Assembly: GCF_014268595.2 (NCBI RefSeq)
Contig: NZ_CP077091.1
Location: forward strand, 5,500,001 to 5,564,000
Direction: 5' to 3'
From: Pseudomonas hamedanensis
Lineage (GTDB): Bacteria > Pseudomonadota > Gammaproteobacteria > Pseudomonadales > Pseudomonadaceae
Length of the DNA: 64,000 bases
In this document: positions 1 through 11,763 of the stretch, piece by piece
How the letters are laid out: each line of letters opens with the position of its first letter
How positions within the stretch are numbered: position 1 is the stretch's first letter
The notes under the pieces: generated by a model
The model's database searches: none
What the model was told of the DNA's origin: nothing
The model's input: the letters and a program-made list of their open reading frames with translations, nothing else
Position numbers and translations under genes: made by a program

Positions 1-1047
1 GGTATCGACCACGCTACGGGTGGCATCGGGTTTGGCCAGTCGGCGGGCCGCTTGGGCCATTGCTTCGAGTCGTTGCGGTTGCATCAAGACCTCTGTCAGG
101 CGCGCGGCAAGGTCCGCGGCACCAGTCGTTCTTTGTGGCATCAGGAAGGCAGCGCCTTCGCGGGCCAAATAATCGGCGTTGCGGGTCTGGTGATCGTCGA
201 TCGCGTGGGGCAAAGGCACCAGCATCGAGGGCAGACCGGCGGCCGCCAGCTCACTGATGGTCAGCGCGCCAGCGCGGCACACCACCAGGTCAGCCCAGCC
301 ATAGGCCTGGGCCATGTCTTTGATGAATGGCTGCACTTGCGCGTCCACGCCCGCGGCGCGGTAACGCTCGGCAGTCACTTCATCGTGATTTTTGCCGGCC
401 TGATGAAACACTTCCGGGCGCAGGTCGGCAGCGACTTGGGCCAGGGCTTCAGGCAGCAACTTGTTCAACGGCTCTGCGCCCAGGCTTCCGCCCAGGATCA
501 GCAAACGCGCTTTGCGCCCGGCCAGCGCCGGTCGCGGTGTATCGAGGAACAGCTCGCTGCGCACCGGATTACCGGTGGTACGGCGGCTGTCCGACAGAGT
601 AAAGGTGTCGGGGAACGCTTCACACACTCGGGCGGCGAACGGCACCAGCAACCGATTGGCGGTGCCGGCCACGGCGTTCTGCTCGTGAACGATCACCGGC
701 ACACCGGCCAGTTTCGCGGCCAGACCGCCGGGGCCGGTCACATAACCACCAAAGCCCACCACGCATACCGGCTTCAAGCGGCGCATGATCGCCCGCGCCT
801 GCCACACCGATTTGAGCAGCATCAATGGCGCCTTGAGCAGCGACAGCTTGCCCTTGCCGCGCAGACCGCTGGCGTTGATGCGGTGCAGCTCAAGACCAGC
901 GGCTGGGACCAGTTCGTTCTCGATCCCGCGTGGCGTGCCGAGCCAGTGCACGGTATAGCCGCGCGCCTGAAACTCGCGGGCACAGGCCAGCGCCGGGAAC
1001 ACGTGGCCGCCGGTACCGCCGGCCATGATCAATACGTTAGCGCCCAT
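1..1047 (-). CDS. murG: MurG, UDP-GlcNAc:lipid I N-acetylglucosaminyltransferase (3' end cut by window)
   Basis: MurG transfers GlcNAc from UDP-GlcNAc to lipid I on the inner face of the cytoplasmic membrane, giving lipid II. The frame starts at ATG 1047 and stays open to base 1, giving 349 residues of an expected 355-360, so only a few C-terminal residues are missing. The N-terminal glycine loop GGTGGH (residues 10-15) carries the conserved His. A second glycine loop, GGSLGAEPLN, lies near residue 190, and the UDP-GlcNAc-binding region around HAIDDHQTRNA is present. The start overlaps the end of ftsW by 11 bases, as is usual inside this cluster. It is the last gene visible; murC would be expected next to the left. 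Confidence 0.95.
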   Translation of the reverse strand, partial: MGANVLIMAGGTGGHVFPALACAREFQARGYTVHWLGTPRGIENELVPAAGLELHRINASGLRGKGKLSLLKAPLMLLKSVWQARAIMRRLKPVCVVGFGGYVTGPGGLAAKLAGVPVIVHEQNAVAGTANRLLVPFAARVCEAFPDTFTLSDSRRTTGNPVRSELFLDTPRPALAGRKARLLILGGSLGAEPLNKLLPEALAQVAADLRPEVFHQAGKNHDEVTAERYRAAGVDAQVQPFIKDMAQAYGWADLVVCRAGALTISELAAAGLPSMLVPLPHAIDDHQTRNADYLAREGAAFLMPQRTTGAADLAARLTEVLMQPQRLEAMAQAARRLAKPDATRSVVDT

Positions 1048-2254
1048 GAGTCGGCTCCTCGGCGAAGTCGCTTTCATGGAATTCCATTTCTTCGCTGCCC
1101 AGGTGGGTTCGACTCTCCCACTCGATGCGCAGCAACAAGCCCAGACAGGCGCAGCAGATCACCAAGGAGCTGCCGCCGTAACTGAGGAACGGCAAGGTCA
1201 GGCCTTTGGTTGGCAGCAGGCCGACGTTCACGCCAATGTTGATCAGGAACTGACCAATCCACAGGAACGACAGACCGTAAGCCACGTAAGCGGCAAAGAA
1301 CTGCTTGGCCTTCTCCGCCCACAGGCCGATGTACATGCCGCGAATACACACGAACACGAACAGCGCCACGGTGCACAGCGAACCCACGGCGCCGAGCTCC
1401 TCGGCCAATACCGAGAACACGAAGTCGGTGTGTGCTTCCGGCAGGTAGAACTGTTTCTGCACGCTGTTGCCCAGGCCAACGCCCAGCCACTCGCCGCGAC
1501 CGAACGCGATCAAAGCCTGGGACAGCTGATAGCCGGCGCCGAACTGGTCGGCCCACGGGTCGGCAAAGTTGGTCAGACGCGCCATTCGATACGGCTGCAT
1601 CTGAATCAACAAGACCACGGCCCCGACCGCCAGCACCACCATCAGCGAGAACCGGAACAGGCCGACCCCGCCAAGAAACAGCATCGCCGCCGCCGCGCCC
1701 ATCATCACCACGGTGGCACCGAAGTCCGGCTCCATGAGCAACAGACCGGCCATCGGCAGCAGCACGATGAACGGCTTGAAGAAGCCCATCCAGCTCTCGC
1801 GCACTTCTTTCTGGCGGCGCACCAGATAGCCGGCGAGGTAGATCACCACAAACACCTTGGCGATTTCCGAGGGCTGCACGTTGAAGAAGCTGAAGCCGAT
1901 CCAGCGCATCGAACCGTTCACTTCGCGGCCGATGCCCGGGATGATCACCATCACCAGCAGACCGAAGGCGCCGAGCAGCATCAACCAGCCGAGGCGTTGC
2001 CAGGTGGCGATCGGGATCATCATGGTGACGATGCACGCGCCCAGCCCCAGCACCACATAGATAAGGTGGCGAATCATGTAATACAGCGGGCTGCCCGACT
2101 GCGCCGCCGCCACTTCGGTCGACGCCGAGGCGATCATGATCAGGCCGAGACCGAGCAGGGCCAGACAACCGGCCAGCATCGGGAAGTCGAGGTCGATGCC
2201 ACGCCCGGTGATCAGCGGCGACGGGTACGGCTTGATGATATTTCTCAGGTTCAT
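1037..2254 (-). CDS. ftsW: FtsW, septal SEDS peptidoglycan glycosyltransferase
   Basis: SEDS-family polytopic membrane protein that polymerises lipid II at the septum together with the FtsI transpeptidase. The protein has 405 residues and about ten hydrophobic segments, beginning around residue 25. The family signature near the C terminus is present (LLPTKGLTLPFLSYGGSS, about residues 340-357). The start overlaps the murD stop by 4 bases, which suggests translational coupling. The divisome-cluster context and the ftsI partner upstream favour FtsW over the elongation paralogue RodA. Confidence 0.95.
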   Translation of the reverse strand: MNLRNIIKPYPSPLITGRGIDLDFPMLAGCLALLGLGLIMIASASTEVAAAQSGSPLYYMIRHLIYVVLGLGACIVTMMIPIATWQRLGWLMLLGAFGLLVMVIIPGIGREVNGSMRWIGFSFFNVQPSEIAKVFVVIYLAGYLVRRQKEVRESWMGFFKPFIVLLPMAGLLLMEPDFGATVVMMGAAAAMLFLGGVGLFRFSLMVVLAVGAVVLLIQMQPYRMARLTNFADPWADQFGAGYQLSQALIAFGRGEWLGVGLGNSVQKQFYLPEAHTDFVFSVLAEELGAVGSLCTVALFVFVCIRGMYIGLWAEKAKQFFAAYVAYGLSFLWIGQFLINIGVNVGLLPTKGLTLPFLSYGGSSLVICCACLGLLLRIEWESRTHLGSEEMEFHESDFAEEPTHGR

Positions 2255-3597
2255 GCCAATTCCTCCACAGCGCGGACGAACTGGTGACCACGGTCTTCGT
2301 AATTCTTGAACATGTCGAAACTGGCGCAGGCCGGCGACAGCAACACCACGTCACCCGGTTGGGCGGCGGCGCGGCATTGCGCGACGGCGTCGACCAGCGA
2401 GGACGCGCGAATCAGTGGCACGGCATCACCGATGGCCTCACCGATCTTGTCGCTGTCACGGCCCATCAGCACCACGGCGCGGCAGTTGGCCGCCACCGGA
2501 TCGCGCAGATCCTTGAACTCGGCGCCCTTGCCGTCTCCGCCGGCGATCAGAATGACCTTGCCGTCGATGTCCGCGCCAAGGCCTTCGATGGCTGCCAGTG
2601 CGGCGCCAACGTTGGTGGCTTTGGAATCGTTGTAATACGCCACGCCGTCAAGATCGCGCACCCACTGGCAGCGATGTTCGAGACCGGCAAAGGTGCGCAG
2701 CGCCGAGAGCATGGCATCGAACGGCAGGCCGACAGCATGACCCAGCGCCAGCGCCGCGAGGGCGTTGGCCTGGTTGTGCGCGCCGCGAATCTTCAGCTCG
2801 CGCACCGGCATCAGGTTCTGGAATTCAAAGGCCAGGTATTTCTCGCCGTCTTCTTCGCGGATACCGAAGGCTTTGAAATCCGGTTTGGTCAGGCCGAAGG
2901 TCCAGCATGGCTGGCCCTCGCCCATCAACGGCCGGGTCAACGCATCCTGACGGTTGACCACGAACTGCTTCGCGCCGCGGAAGATCCGGTGCTTGGCCAG
3001 GTGGTACGCCGGCAGACCGCTGTAGCGATCCATGTGGTCTTCGCTGATGTTCAGCACGGTGGCGACTTCGGCGTTGAGCTGGTCGGTGGTCTCCAGTTGA
3101 AAACTCGACAGCTCCATCACGTACAGCTCGACGTCATCGCTGAGCAGGTCCAGCGCCGGAGTGCCGAGGTTGCCGCCGACGGCGACGCGCTTGCCGGCCG
3201 CAGCCGCCATCTCACCGACCAGGGTGGTCACGGTGCTTTTCGCGTTGGAACCGCTGATGGCCACGATCGGCGCCCGCGCGTTACGCGCGAACAGCTCGAT
3301 GTCGCCGGACAGTTTCACGCCACGGGCCGCAGCGGCTTGCAGGGCCGGGGTCGCCAGCGCCAGGCCGGGGCTCACGTAGAGCTCGTCGGCACGGCAGAGG
3401 AATTCGACGTCCAGCTCGCCACAACGCACTTCCACGTGCGGATAGTCACGCTTGAGCGTGGCCAGTTCCGGTGGATTTTCCCGCGTGTCCGCCACGGCAA
3501 ACGACGTGCCCCGGTTCGCCAGGAAGCGAACCAGGGACATGCCGCTCTTGCCGAGGCCGACAACGATGCGGAAGTGGTCAGAAGCGATCAGAGACAC
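2251..3597 (-). CDS. murD: MurD, UDP-MurNAc-L-Ala:D-Glu ligase
   Basis: Cytoplasmic ATP-dependent ligase adding D-glutamate to UDP-MurNAc-L-alanine. The 448-residue length is normal. An N-terminal Rossmann-like UDP-binding domain starts with IVVGLGKSGMS, followed by the P-loop GSNAKST at residues 116-122. Many homologues have GSNGKST; the Ala variant sits in an otherwise intact loop. The central-domain sequences ISEDHMDRY and YNDSKATN are conserved. The gene lies 5 bases downstream of mraY and overlaps ftsW by 4. Confidence 0.95.
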   Translation of the reverse strand: MSLIASDHFRIVVGLGKSGMSLVRFLANRGTSFAVADTRENPPELATLKRDYPHVEVRCGELDVEFLCRADELYVSPGLALATPALQAAAARGVKLSGDIELFARNARAPIVAISGSNAKSTVTTLVGEMAAAAGKRVAVGGNLGTPALDLLSDDVELYVMELSSFQLETTDQLNAEVATVLNISEDHMDRYSGLPAYHLAKHRIFRGAKQFVVNRQDALTRPLMGEGQPCWTFGLTKPDFKAFGIREEDGEKYLAFEFQNLMPVRELKIRGAHNQANALAALALGHAVGLPFDAMLSALRTFAGLEHRCQWVRDLDGVAYYNDSKATNVGAALAAIEGLGADIDGKVILIAGGDGKGAEFKDLRDPVAANCRAVVLMGRDSDKIGEAIGDAVPLIRASSLVDAVAQCRAAAQPGDVVLLSPACASFDMFKNYEDRGHQFVRAVEELA

Positions 3598-3602
3598 TCG
3601 TT

Positions 3603-4685
3603 CTACCTCAGCTTCAGGGTGGCAAGGCCGACCAGGACGAGAATCACGGTGATGATCCAGAAACGGACAATCACACGCGGCTCGGGCCAGCCCTTGAGTT
3701 CAAAGTGGTGGTGAATCGGCGCCATGCGGAACACGCGGCGACCGGTCAGCTTGAATGAGGCAACCTGAATGACCACGGACAGGGTTTCCATCACGAACAC
3801 GCCGCCCATGATGAACAGGACGATTTCCTGACGGACGATCACCGCGATGGTGCCCAATGCCGCGCCGAGGGCCAGGGCACCGACGTCGCCCATGAACACT
3901 TGCGCCGGATAGGTGTTGAACCAGAGAAAGCCGAGGCCGGCACCGATCAGCGCGCCGCAGAACACGATCAGCTCGCCCGCGCCCGGCACGTAAGGAATCA
4001 ACAGGTATTCGGCGAATTTCACGTTACCCGACAGGTAGCAGAAAATGCCCAGGCCACCGCCGACCATCACCGTCGGCATGATTGCCAGACCGTCGAGACC
4101 GTCAGTCAGGTTGACCGCGTTGCTCGAGCCGACGATCACAAAATAGGTCAGCACGATAAAACCGGCGCCCAGCGGGATGCTGTAGTCCTTGAGCATCGGC
4201 AGAATCAGCGTGGTTTCCACCGGCGTGGAAGCAGTCATATAAAGGAAGATTGCCGCGCCGAGGCCGAACACCGACTGCCAGAAATACTTCCAGCGGCTCG
4301 GCAGGCCGCGGGAGTTCTTCTCGATGACTTTGCGGTAATCGTCGACCCAGCCGATGGCGCCGAACAGCAGGGTCACCAACAGCACCACCCAGACGTAACG
4401 GTTGCTCAGGTCTGCCCAGAGCAGCGTGCTGACACCAATCGACGACAGAATCAGCGCGCCACCCATGGTCGGCGTGCCGGATTTGGACAGGTGCGATTGC
4501 GGGCCGTCATTGCGAACGGACTGGCCGATCTGACGGTTCTGCAACGTGCGGATCATCCACGGGCCATAGCACAGCGACAAGACCAGCGCGGTCAGCACAC
4601 CGAGGATCCCGCGCAGGGTCAGGTACTGAAAGACCGCGAAGCCTTTGTGGAACTGTTGCAGATACTCCGCTAGCAGCAGCAGCAT
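3603..4685 (-). CDS. mraY: MraY, phospho-MurNAc-pentapeptide translocase
   Basis: Integral membrane enzyme that transfers phospho-MurNAc-pentapeptide to undecaprenyl phosphate, forming lipid I. I chose the ATG at 4685 (start [12 protein letters not shown], 360 residues). It matches the family length and overlaps the murF stop in a TAATG junction; a start 27 bases further out would run back into murF. About ten transmembrane helices are seen. The conserved aspartate motifs are present: GWVDDYRK, the [10 protein letters not shown] segment and FMGDVGAL. A histidine-rich MAPIHHHFE loop lies near the C terminus. Confidence 0.96.
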   Translation of the reverse strand: MLLLLAEYLQQFHKGFAVFQYLTLRGILGVLTALVLSLCYGPWMIRTLQNRQIGQSVRNDGPQSHLSKSGTPTMGGALILSSIGVSTLLWADLSNRYVWVVLLVTLLFGAIGWVDDYRKVIEKNSRGLPSRWKYFWQSVFGLGAAIFLYMTASTPVETTLILPMLKDYSIPLGAGFIVLTYFVIVGSSNAVNLTDGLDGLAIMPTVMVGGGLGIFCYLSGNVKFAEYLLIPYVPGAGELIVFCGALIGAGLGFLWFNTYPAQVFMGDVGALALGAALGTIAVIVRQEIVLFIMGGVFVMETLSVVIQVASFKLTGRRVFRMAPIHHHFELKGWPEPRVIVRFWIITVILVLVGLATLKLR

Positions 4686-6052
4686 TAATGTTTCTCCAGA
4701 CTGGACCCGCACAGAGCCGCAACGATGTTTTCCATCGCTGCACTGCGCGAACCCTTGATCAAAATGGTGGTGTTTGTGTCCTGCTCGGCGTCGAGGGCCT
4801 GGATCAGTTCGGCTTGGCTGCCGAAGTGATGCGCCTGTTCACCGAATGCGTTTACGGCGTGAACCATGTTGGGTCCGACGGCATAAAGCGCGGAAACCTT
4901 GCCTCGGGCGTATTCGCCCACGTCGCGGTGCCCCTGCTCCGCCCAGTCGCCCAACTCGCCGATATCCCCGAGCACCAGGACGGTGCGGCCGGAAAAGCCG
5001 GCGAGTATATCAACGGCCGCGCACATCGAGGTGGGGTTTGCGTTGTAAGTGTCATCGATCACGCGCATGCCGTTTTTCGCCAGCTGCGCGACGGTGCGGC
5101 CCTTGACCGGTTGTACAGCACCCAGCCCGGTGGCGATGCCGAACAGCGATACGCCCAGGGCATGAGCAGCAGCGGCGGCGGCCATGGCGTTGGCGACGTT
5201 ATGGGTGCCGAGCAGGTTCAGCTGCACACGCTCGCTGCCTTCAGGGGTGTGCAGATTGAACGCCGGGCAACCACGGGCGTCGGTGGCCAGATCGCTGGCA
5301 TGGAAATTCGCCTCGGTGTTGCTCAGAGCAAAGGTCAGCACCTGGCGACCGGCTGCACGGGCCTTCCAGATAGCGAAGGCTTTGTCATCGAGGTTGAGCA
5401 CGGCGATGCCATCGGCCGCCAGTCCTTCGATGATTTCGCCTTTGGCTTCGACGATTTTTTCCGGACCGCCAAACTCACCGATGTGGGCGGTGCCGGCATT
5501 GTTCAGGATCGCGACGTGCGGCTTGGTCAGCCCGACGGTATAGGCAATTTCGCCCAGACGCGAGGCGCCCAGTTCGATCACGGCCGAGGTGTGCTCCGGG
5601 GCCAGTTCGATCAGGGTCAGCGGTACGCCGAGGTCGTTGTTCAGGTTGCCACGGGTCGCCAGCACCGGACCGCGCGTGCGCAGGATGCTCGCAAGCATTT
5701 CCTTGACCGTGGTCTTGCCGCTGGAACCGGTCACCGCCGCCACTGGCTGAGTAAACGCGGCACGGTTCAGCGCGCCGAGTTGGCCCAGCGCCTGACGGGT
5801 GTCCTTGACCAGCAATTGCGGCAGCGCGCTGTCGGCGACTTCGCGCTCGACCAGTGCAGCCACGGCGCCTTTGCCGGCGACGTCGTTCAAATAATCATGA
5901 CCGTCGAAACGCGGGCCGGTCAGGGCAATGAACAACTGGCCGGGCTGAATGGCGCGGCTGTCGATGCTCACGCCATTGAAACTGGCATCGTCGCCGATCA
6001 GGCGGGCGTCGAGTGCATTGATCAGTTCGCTGAGCGTCAGGGCCTTAAGCAT
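4685..6052 (-). CDS. murF: MurF, UDP-MurNAc-tripeptide:D-Ala-D-Ala ligase
   Basis: Cytoplasmic ATP-dependent ligase that adds the D-Ala-D-Ala dipeptide to complete the UDP-MurNAc-pentapeptide. The 455 residues include the P-loop GSSGKTT at 109-115 and the Mur-ligase ATP-site Asn/His region ([14 protein letters not shown]). The C-terminal domain contains [11 protein letters not shown]. The start overlaps murE by 8 bases and the stop shares one base with the mraY start, so it sits inside a translationally coupled block. Confidence 0.95.
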   Translation of the reverse strand: MLKALTLSELINALDARLIGDDASFNGVSIDSRAIQPGQLFIALTGPRFDGHDYLNDVAGKGAVAALVEREVADSALPQLLVKDTRQALGQLGALNRAAFTQPVAAVTGSSGKTTVKEMLASILRTRGPVLATRGNLNNDLGVPLTLIELAPEHTSAVIELGASRLGEIAYTVGLTKPHVAILNNAGTAHIGEFGGPEKIVEAKGEIIEGLAADGIAVLNLDDKAFAIWKARAAGRQVLTFALSNTEANFHASDLATDARGCPAFNLHTPEGSERVQLNLLGTHNVANAMAAAAAAHALGVSLFGIATGLGAVQPVKGRTVAQLAKNGMRVIDDTYNANPTSMCAAVDILAGFSGRTVLVLGDIGELGDWAEQGHRDVGEYARGKVSALYAVGPNMVHAVNAFGEQAHHFGSQAELIQALDAEQDTNTTILIKGSRSAAMENIVAALCGSSLEKH

Positions 6053-7507
6053 GGGCCACCTCCCACGCGGTCAGGGCGTGATCGGCCTCGACCAGATCGG
6101 AAAACGCATGGCGCACGCCGTTGATTTCCTGATAGTCCTCGTGGCCTTTGCCGGCGAGGACAATGACGTCGTCAGCGGTCGCGCCGGCAATCAATTGCGC
6201 AATGGCCTGGCCACGACCGGCAACGAAGGTGACTTTATCCACAGCGCTGAAACCGGCGCGGATGTCGTCGAAAATCACTGAAGGGTCTTCAGTGCGCGGA
6301 TTGTCATCGGTGACCAACACTTGATCGGCCAGACGCTCGACCACTTCGGCCATCAACGGACGCTTGCCGCGATCGCGATCGCCGCCGCAGCCGAACAGGC
6401 ACAGCAATTGGCCTTTGACGTGCGGGCGCAGTGCGGTCAGGACTTTTTCCAGCGCATCCGGCGTGTGGGCGTAATCGACCACTACCAGCGGCTGCGTGCC
6501 GCCGCCCAGACGCTGCATGCGTCCGGCCGGGCCTTCGAGCTTCGGCAGCACCTTGAGAATTTCGTCGAGGGCGTAATCCAGGCCGAGCAAGGCACCGACC
6601 GCGGCCAGCACATTGCTCAGGTTGAAACGCCCGAGCAATGTGCTGCGCAGGTGATGCTCGCCCTGCGGCGTGACCAGCGTGGCGCGCACGCCGTGGTCGT
6701 CGAACTGAGCTTCGCGGCAATACAGGTACGCACTGCTGTCGAGCAGGCTGTAGGTGATCAGCCGCGACTCGCGTTTTTCCGCCGCCAATTGCCGGCCGAA
6801 GTCGTCGTCGAGGTTGACCACGCGGCACTTCAGGTCATTCCAGGCAAACAGCTTGGCCTTGGCCTCGGCGTAAGCCTGCATGGTGCCGTGATAATCGAGA
6901 TGATCGCGGGACAGGTTGGTCATCACCGCCACGTCGAAGGCCAGCGCCGTCACCCGGCCCTGATCCAGACCGTGGGAGGACACTTCCATAGCGACGGCTT
7001 TGGCACCGGCCTTTTTCAGGTCGCCCAGGGTCGCTTGCACGGCGATCGGATTCGGCGTGGTGTGCAAGCCGCTTTCGAGCGCGCCATAGAAGCCGGAACC
7101 GAGCGTGCCGACGATGCCGCAATGCTGGCCGAGCAGATCCAGCGCCTGTGCGACCAGTTGGGTCACGCTGGTCTTGCCGTTGGTGCCGGTGACGCCGATC
7201 AGGTTCAGGTGATGGCTCGGCTCACCGTAAAAGCGCCCGGCGATGTCGGACAGCTGCGCCGCCAGGCCTTTGACCGGAATCAGTGGCACGTCGGTAATCG
7301 GCAGCACGGTGGCGCCTTCCACTTCATAAGCCACTGCCGCAGCACCGCGTTGCAAGGCATCGGCGATGTGCGCGCGGCCATCGAACTTGCCGCCGGGCAC
7401 GGCGAGAAACAGGTCGCCGGCGCGCACGTTGCGGCTGTCCAGCGCCAGTTCACGGATCAACAGATCGTGGCCGGCGTGGGGGAATATTTTGTTCAGACTT
7501 AATGACA

Positions 7508-7508
<1 letters not shown>
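6045..7508 (-). CDS. murE: MurE, UDP-MurNAc-L-Ala-D-Glu:meso-DAP ligase
   Basis: Adds the third stem-peptide residue to UDP-MurNAc-L-Ala-D-Glu. The protein has 487 residues with P-loop GTNGKT at 108-113. The motif DNPRTE near the C terminus (about residue 410) is the diagnostic meso-diaminopimelate recognition motif (DNPR), as expected for a Gram-negative, rather than the lysine-type motif. Its ATG shares base 7508 with the ftsI stop, and it overlaps murF by 8 bases. Confidence 0.95.
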
Positions 7509-9536
<2,028 letters not shown>

Positions 9537-9540
<4 letters not shown>

Positions 9541-10484
9541 CGCAACTTCTCCGCGACGCGCATGACGGCGCTACGGGAACGTGGGTTGGCCTTGAGTTCG
9601 GCGTCGGAGGCCGTCTGCGCTTTGCCATGGATTTTGATTTTCGGTTCGAACGCGACGTGGCGAACCGGCAGGTTGCGCGGCAGGTTGTCGGCTTCGCCTT
9701 TCACCAGCTTGCGCATGAACAGTTTGACGATGCGGTCTTCCAGCGAGTGGAAGCTGATCACCACCAGACGACCGCCCACTTCCAGAGCTTCGAGCGCGGC
9801 TTCGAGGCCAGCCTCCAGATCGCCCAGTTCGTTGTTGACGTGAATGCGCAAACCCTGGAACGCACGGGTGGCCGGGTTCTTGCCCTTTTCCCACGCCGGG
9901 TTGGCGACTTTCAACACTTCGGCCAGATCGGCAGTGCGCTCGAACGGCTTGATGTCACGACGCTCGGCGACGGCACGGGCCATACGCCCGGAGAAACGCT
10001 CTTCGCCGTATTCCTTGAACACCCGGGCGATTTCTTCAGCCGGCGCGGTGTTGACGAATTCGGCAGCGCTGATGCCACGGGACGGATCCATGCGCATGTC
10101 CAGCGGACCGTCGTTGAGGAAACTGAAACCGCGCTCGGCATCGTCGAGCTGCGGCGACGACACGCCCAGGTCGAGCAGAATGCCGCTGACCTTGCCGGTC
10201 AGGCCTTGCTCGGCAACCACCGAACCCAGTTCGGCAAAGCTGCGCTGCACAACGACAAAGCGGCCGTCTTCGGCCGCTAGCGCTTGCCCGGTGGCAATCG
10301 CTTGTGGATCCTTGTCGAATCCGATGAGTCGACCGTCCGGCCCGAGCTGGCTGAGGATCAACCGGCTGTGCCCGCCGCGCCCGAACGTGCCGTCCAGATA
10401 GCAGCCATCAGGACGTACGGCGAGAGCCTCGACGGCTTCGTCAAGCAGTACGGTGATGTGGTTAAAGCCGCTATCAATAGTCAC
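9537..10484 (-). CDS. rsmH: RsmH, 16S rRNA (cytosine1402-N4)-methyltransferase
   Basis: SAM-dependent enzyme (formerly MraW) that methylates N4 of C1402 in the 16S rRNA P site. The 315 residues start with [13 protein letters not shown], followed by the SAM-binding segment [10 protein letters not shown] (about 32-41). The family sequence [11 protein letters not shown] and the C-terminal [12 protein letters not shown] are intact. The gene overlaps mraZ and ftsL by 4 bases each. Confidence 0.96.
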
Positions 10485-10936
10485 AGGATCAAATCACGCA
10501 GTTCATCAGGCATCGCGCCCGGTTGTTGAATAGCAGCAAGGTCAGCGGCAGACACCGCGTTCCATGCATCCTCGTCCCACAATTGGAACTTGTTCAGTTG
10601 GCCCACCAGCATCGCGCGCTTATCCAGCTTGGCGTAGTCGCGCAGACGCGGCGGAACCAGGAAACGACCGCTGCCATCGAGTTCAAGGTCGACGGCATTA
10701 CCAATCAGCAAACGTTGCAGGCGACGGTTCTCTTCGCGTAGCGAAGGGAGCGCGCGCAACTTGGTTTCAATAATTTCCCACTCGTCGAGCGGATAGACAC
10801 ACAGACACGGATCAACGGCATCAATGGTCACGATCAATTGGCCGGAACTGCGCGAATCGAGCTCGTCACGGTACCGGCTCGGCATGGCGAGACGGCCCTT
10901 TGCATCGAGACTGATAGCGTTAGCTCCGCGAAACAC
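10481..10936 (-). CDS. mraZ: MraZ, transcriptional repressor of the dcw cluster
   Basis: AbrB-fold DNA-binding protein that autoregulates the division cluster by binding repeats in its own promoter. The protein has 151 residues with two SpoVT/AbrB-like halves: the first around [20 protein letters not shown], the second around [16 protein letters not shown]. The start codon is GTG (10936), with GGAG at 10947-10950 as ribosome binding site. A promoter and three repeat boxes lie immediately upstream (separate entries). The gene heads a co-oriented run of at least ten genes. Confidence 0.95.
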   Translation of the reverse strand: MFRGANAISLDAKGRLAMPSRYRDELDSRSSGQLIVTIDAVDPCLCVYPLDEWEIIETKLRALPSLREENRRLQRLLIGNAVDLELDGSGRFLVPPRLRDYAKLDKRAMLVGQLNKFQLWDEDAWNAVSAADLAAIQQPGAMPDELRDLIL

Positions 10937-10977
10937 GTCTGCGTTTCTCCAATTTTTATCGTTTTGAGCTCAAAAAA

Positions 10978-11002
10978 CCCACTTCATGCCACTTTCCGCC
11001 AC
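10978..11002 (-). promoter_or_regulatory. Three MraZ boxes
   Basis: On the - strand GTGGC, GTGGC and GTGGG occur at 10998-11002, 10988-10992 and 10978-10982, exactly 10 bases apart. MraZ proteins are known to bind direct repeats with a TGGG-like core spaced by one helical turn. The boxes lie just downstream of the predicted transcription start, consistent with autorepression. The function assignment is inference from the pattern. Confidence 0.75.
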
Positions 11003-11010
11003 TTGCGCAC

Positions 11011-11040
11011 ACTATAGGAATGCGCCCACCACACCGTCAA
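11011..11040 (-). promoter_or_regulatory. Sigma70 promoter of the mraZ/dcw cluster
   Basis: TTGACG (-35, 11035-11040) and TATAGT (-10, 11011-11016) are separated by 18 bases on the - strand. The predicted start is near 11004, leaving a leader of about 70 nt that carries the MraZ boxes. Both hexamers differ from consensus at only one or two positions. Confidence 0.75.
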
Positions 11041-11337
11041 GGCGCGGATTAAAGGAAAACCCTTACAGAACGGAGATTTAGGAGCTTAAAAGGAGGTGCA
11101 ACGGGAAACTGGCGGAGACTTTTGACCCATAACTTGAGGCTGCACTGAAAGCTGCGCTCGAAAGTTAAAGTAATTTGTTAAGAGTAAGATTTTTTCGATA
11201 TTACAAAAGCGCTTCTGCTGTTGATTGAAGCAGGTGGGAAATGGCTATTACTGCGTTTGCCGCTGCCGAACTTCAGAGCAGGCCTGCCGATATTACACAG
11301 CCCTGTGGTCTTTGCTTCATGCAGGGAAAGAAAAAGG
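11041..11337. other. Intergenic region between the dcw promoter and rnpB
   Basis: About 300 bases with no gene I can support. It is more AT-rich than its surroundings around 11160-11220. A purine-rich Shine-Dalgarno-like AAAAGGAGGTG occurs on + at about 11087, but no convincing start codon follows it. Confidence 0.5.
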
Positions 11338-11691
11338 TGGAGAGTCGATCTGTAAGCCGGGTTCTGTCTTGAACAGTCATTCGTCTACGATGGCCATCAC
11401 TGGACATCTTTAGCAACCTACCCGGTCCCAGCGCGGGCCACGCCTTGGGACCCTATTTGGTCTTGCTCCAAGTGGGGTTTACCTAGCCACGAACTGTTGC
11501 CAGTCGTGCGGTGCGCTCTTACCGCACCTTTTCACCCTTACCGGCGCTTGCGCGCTTAGGCGGTTATTTTCTGTGGCACTTTCCGTAGGCTCACGCCTCC
11601 CAGGCATTACCTGGCACTTCGCCCTATGGAGCCCGGACTTTCCTCCCCCCCCTAATTTTCATAGAGGGCAGCGACTGTCCGATCGACTCTC
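11338..11691 (-). ncRNA. rnpB: RNase P RNA (M1 RNA)
   Basis: Catalytic RNA of RNase P, which matures tRNA 5' ends. The - strand starts with AGAGTCGATCGGACAG and continues into the GAGGAAAGTCCGGGCTCC core. It also contains the AGGGTGAAAAGGTGCGGTAAG segment in two parts and ends with the complementary GGCTTACAGATCGACTCT. These are the universally conserved bacterial type A elements, and the length of about 354 nt is normal. A run of eight G residues near the 5' end (11644-11651 on +) is notable. The ends are estimated to within a few bases; a T-rich stretch follows the 3' end. Confidence 0.96.
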
Positions 11692-11699
11692 CGCCGCGA

Positions 11700-11728
11700 A
11701 GGTTAACGGCAGCGCGCCTGAAGAACAA
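11700..11728 (-). promoter_or_regulatory. Predicted rnpB promoter
   Basis: TTGTTC (11723-11728) and TAACCT (11700-11705) are spaced by 17 bases on the - strand. The -10 element ends about 9 bases before the expected RNase P RNA 5' end, in the gap after the rsmI stop. Confidence 0.55.
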
Positions 11729-11763
11729 GCGCTAATAGCCGCAAAACCTGTCTGCGCGACGGG

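Noticed and set aside
11241..11372. 43-codon + strand frame (MAITAFAAAELQSRP...) preceded by AGGTGG
   Set aside because: Its 3' part is antisense to the conserved 3' end of rnpB, which constrains the sequence. The Shine-Dalgarno spacing is too short and there is no family resemblance.
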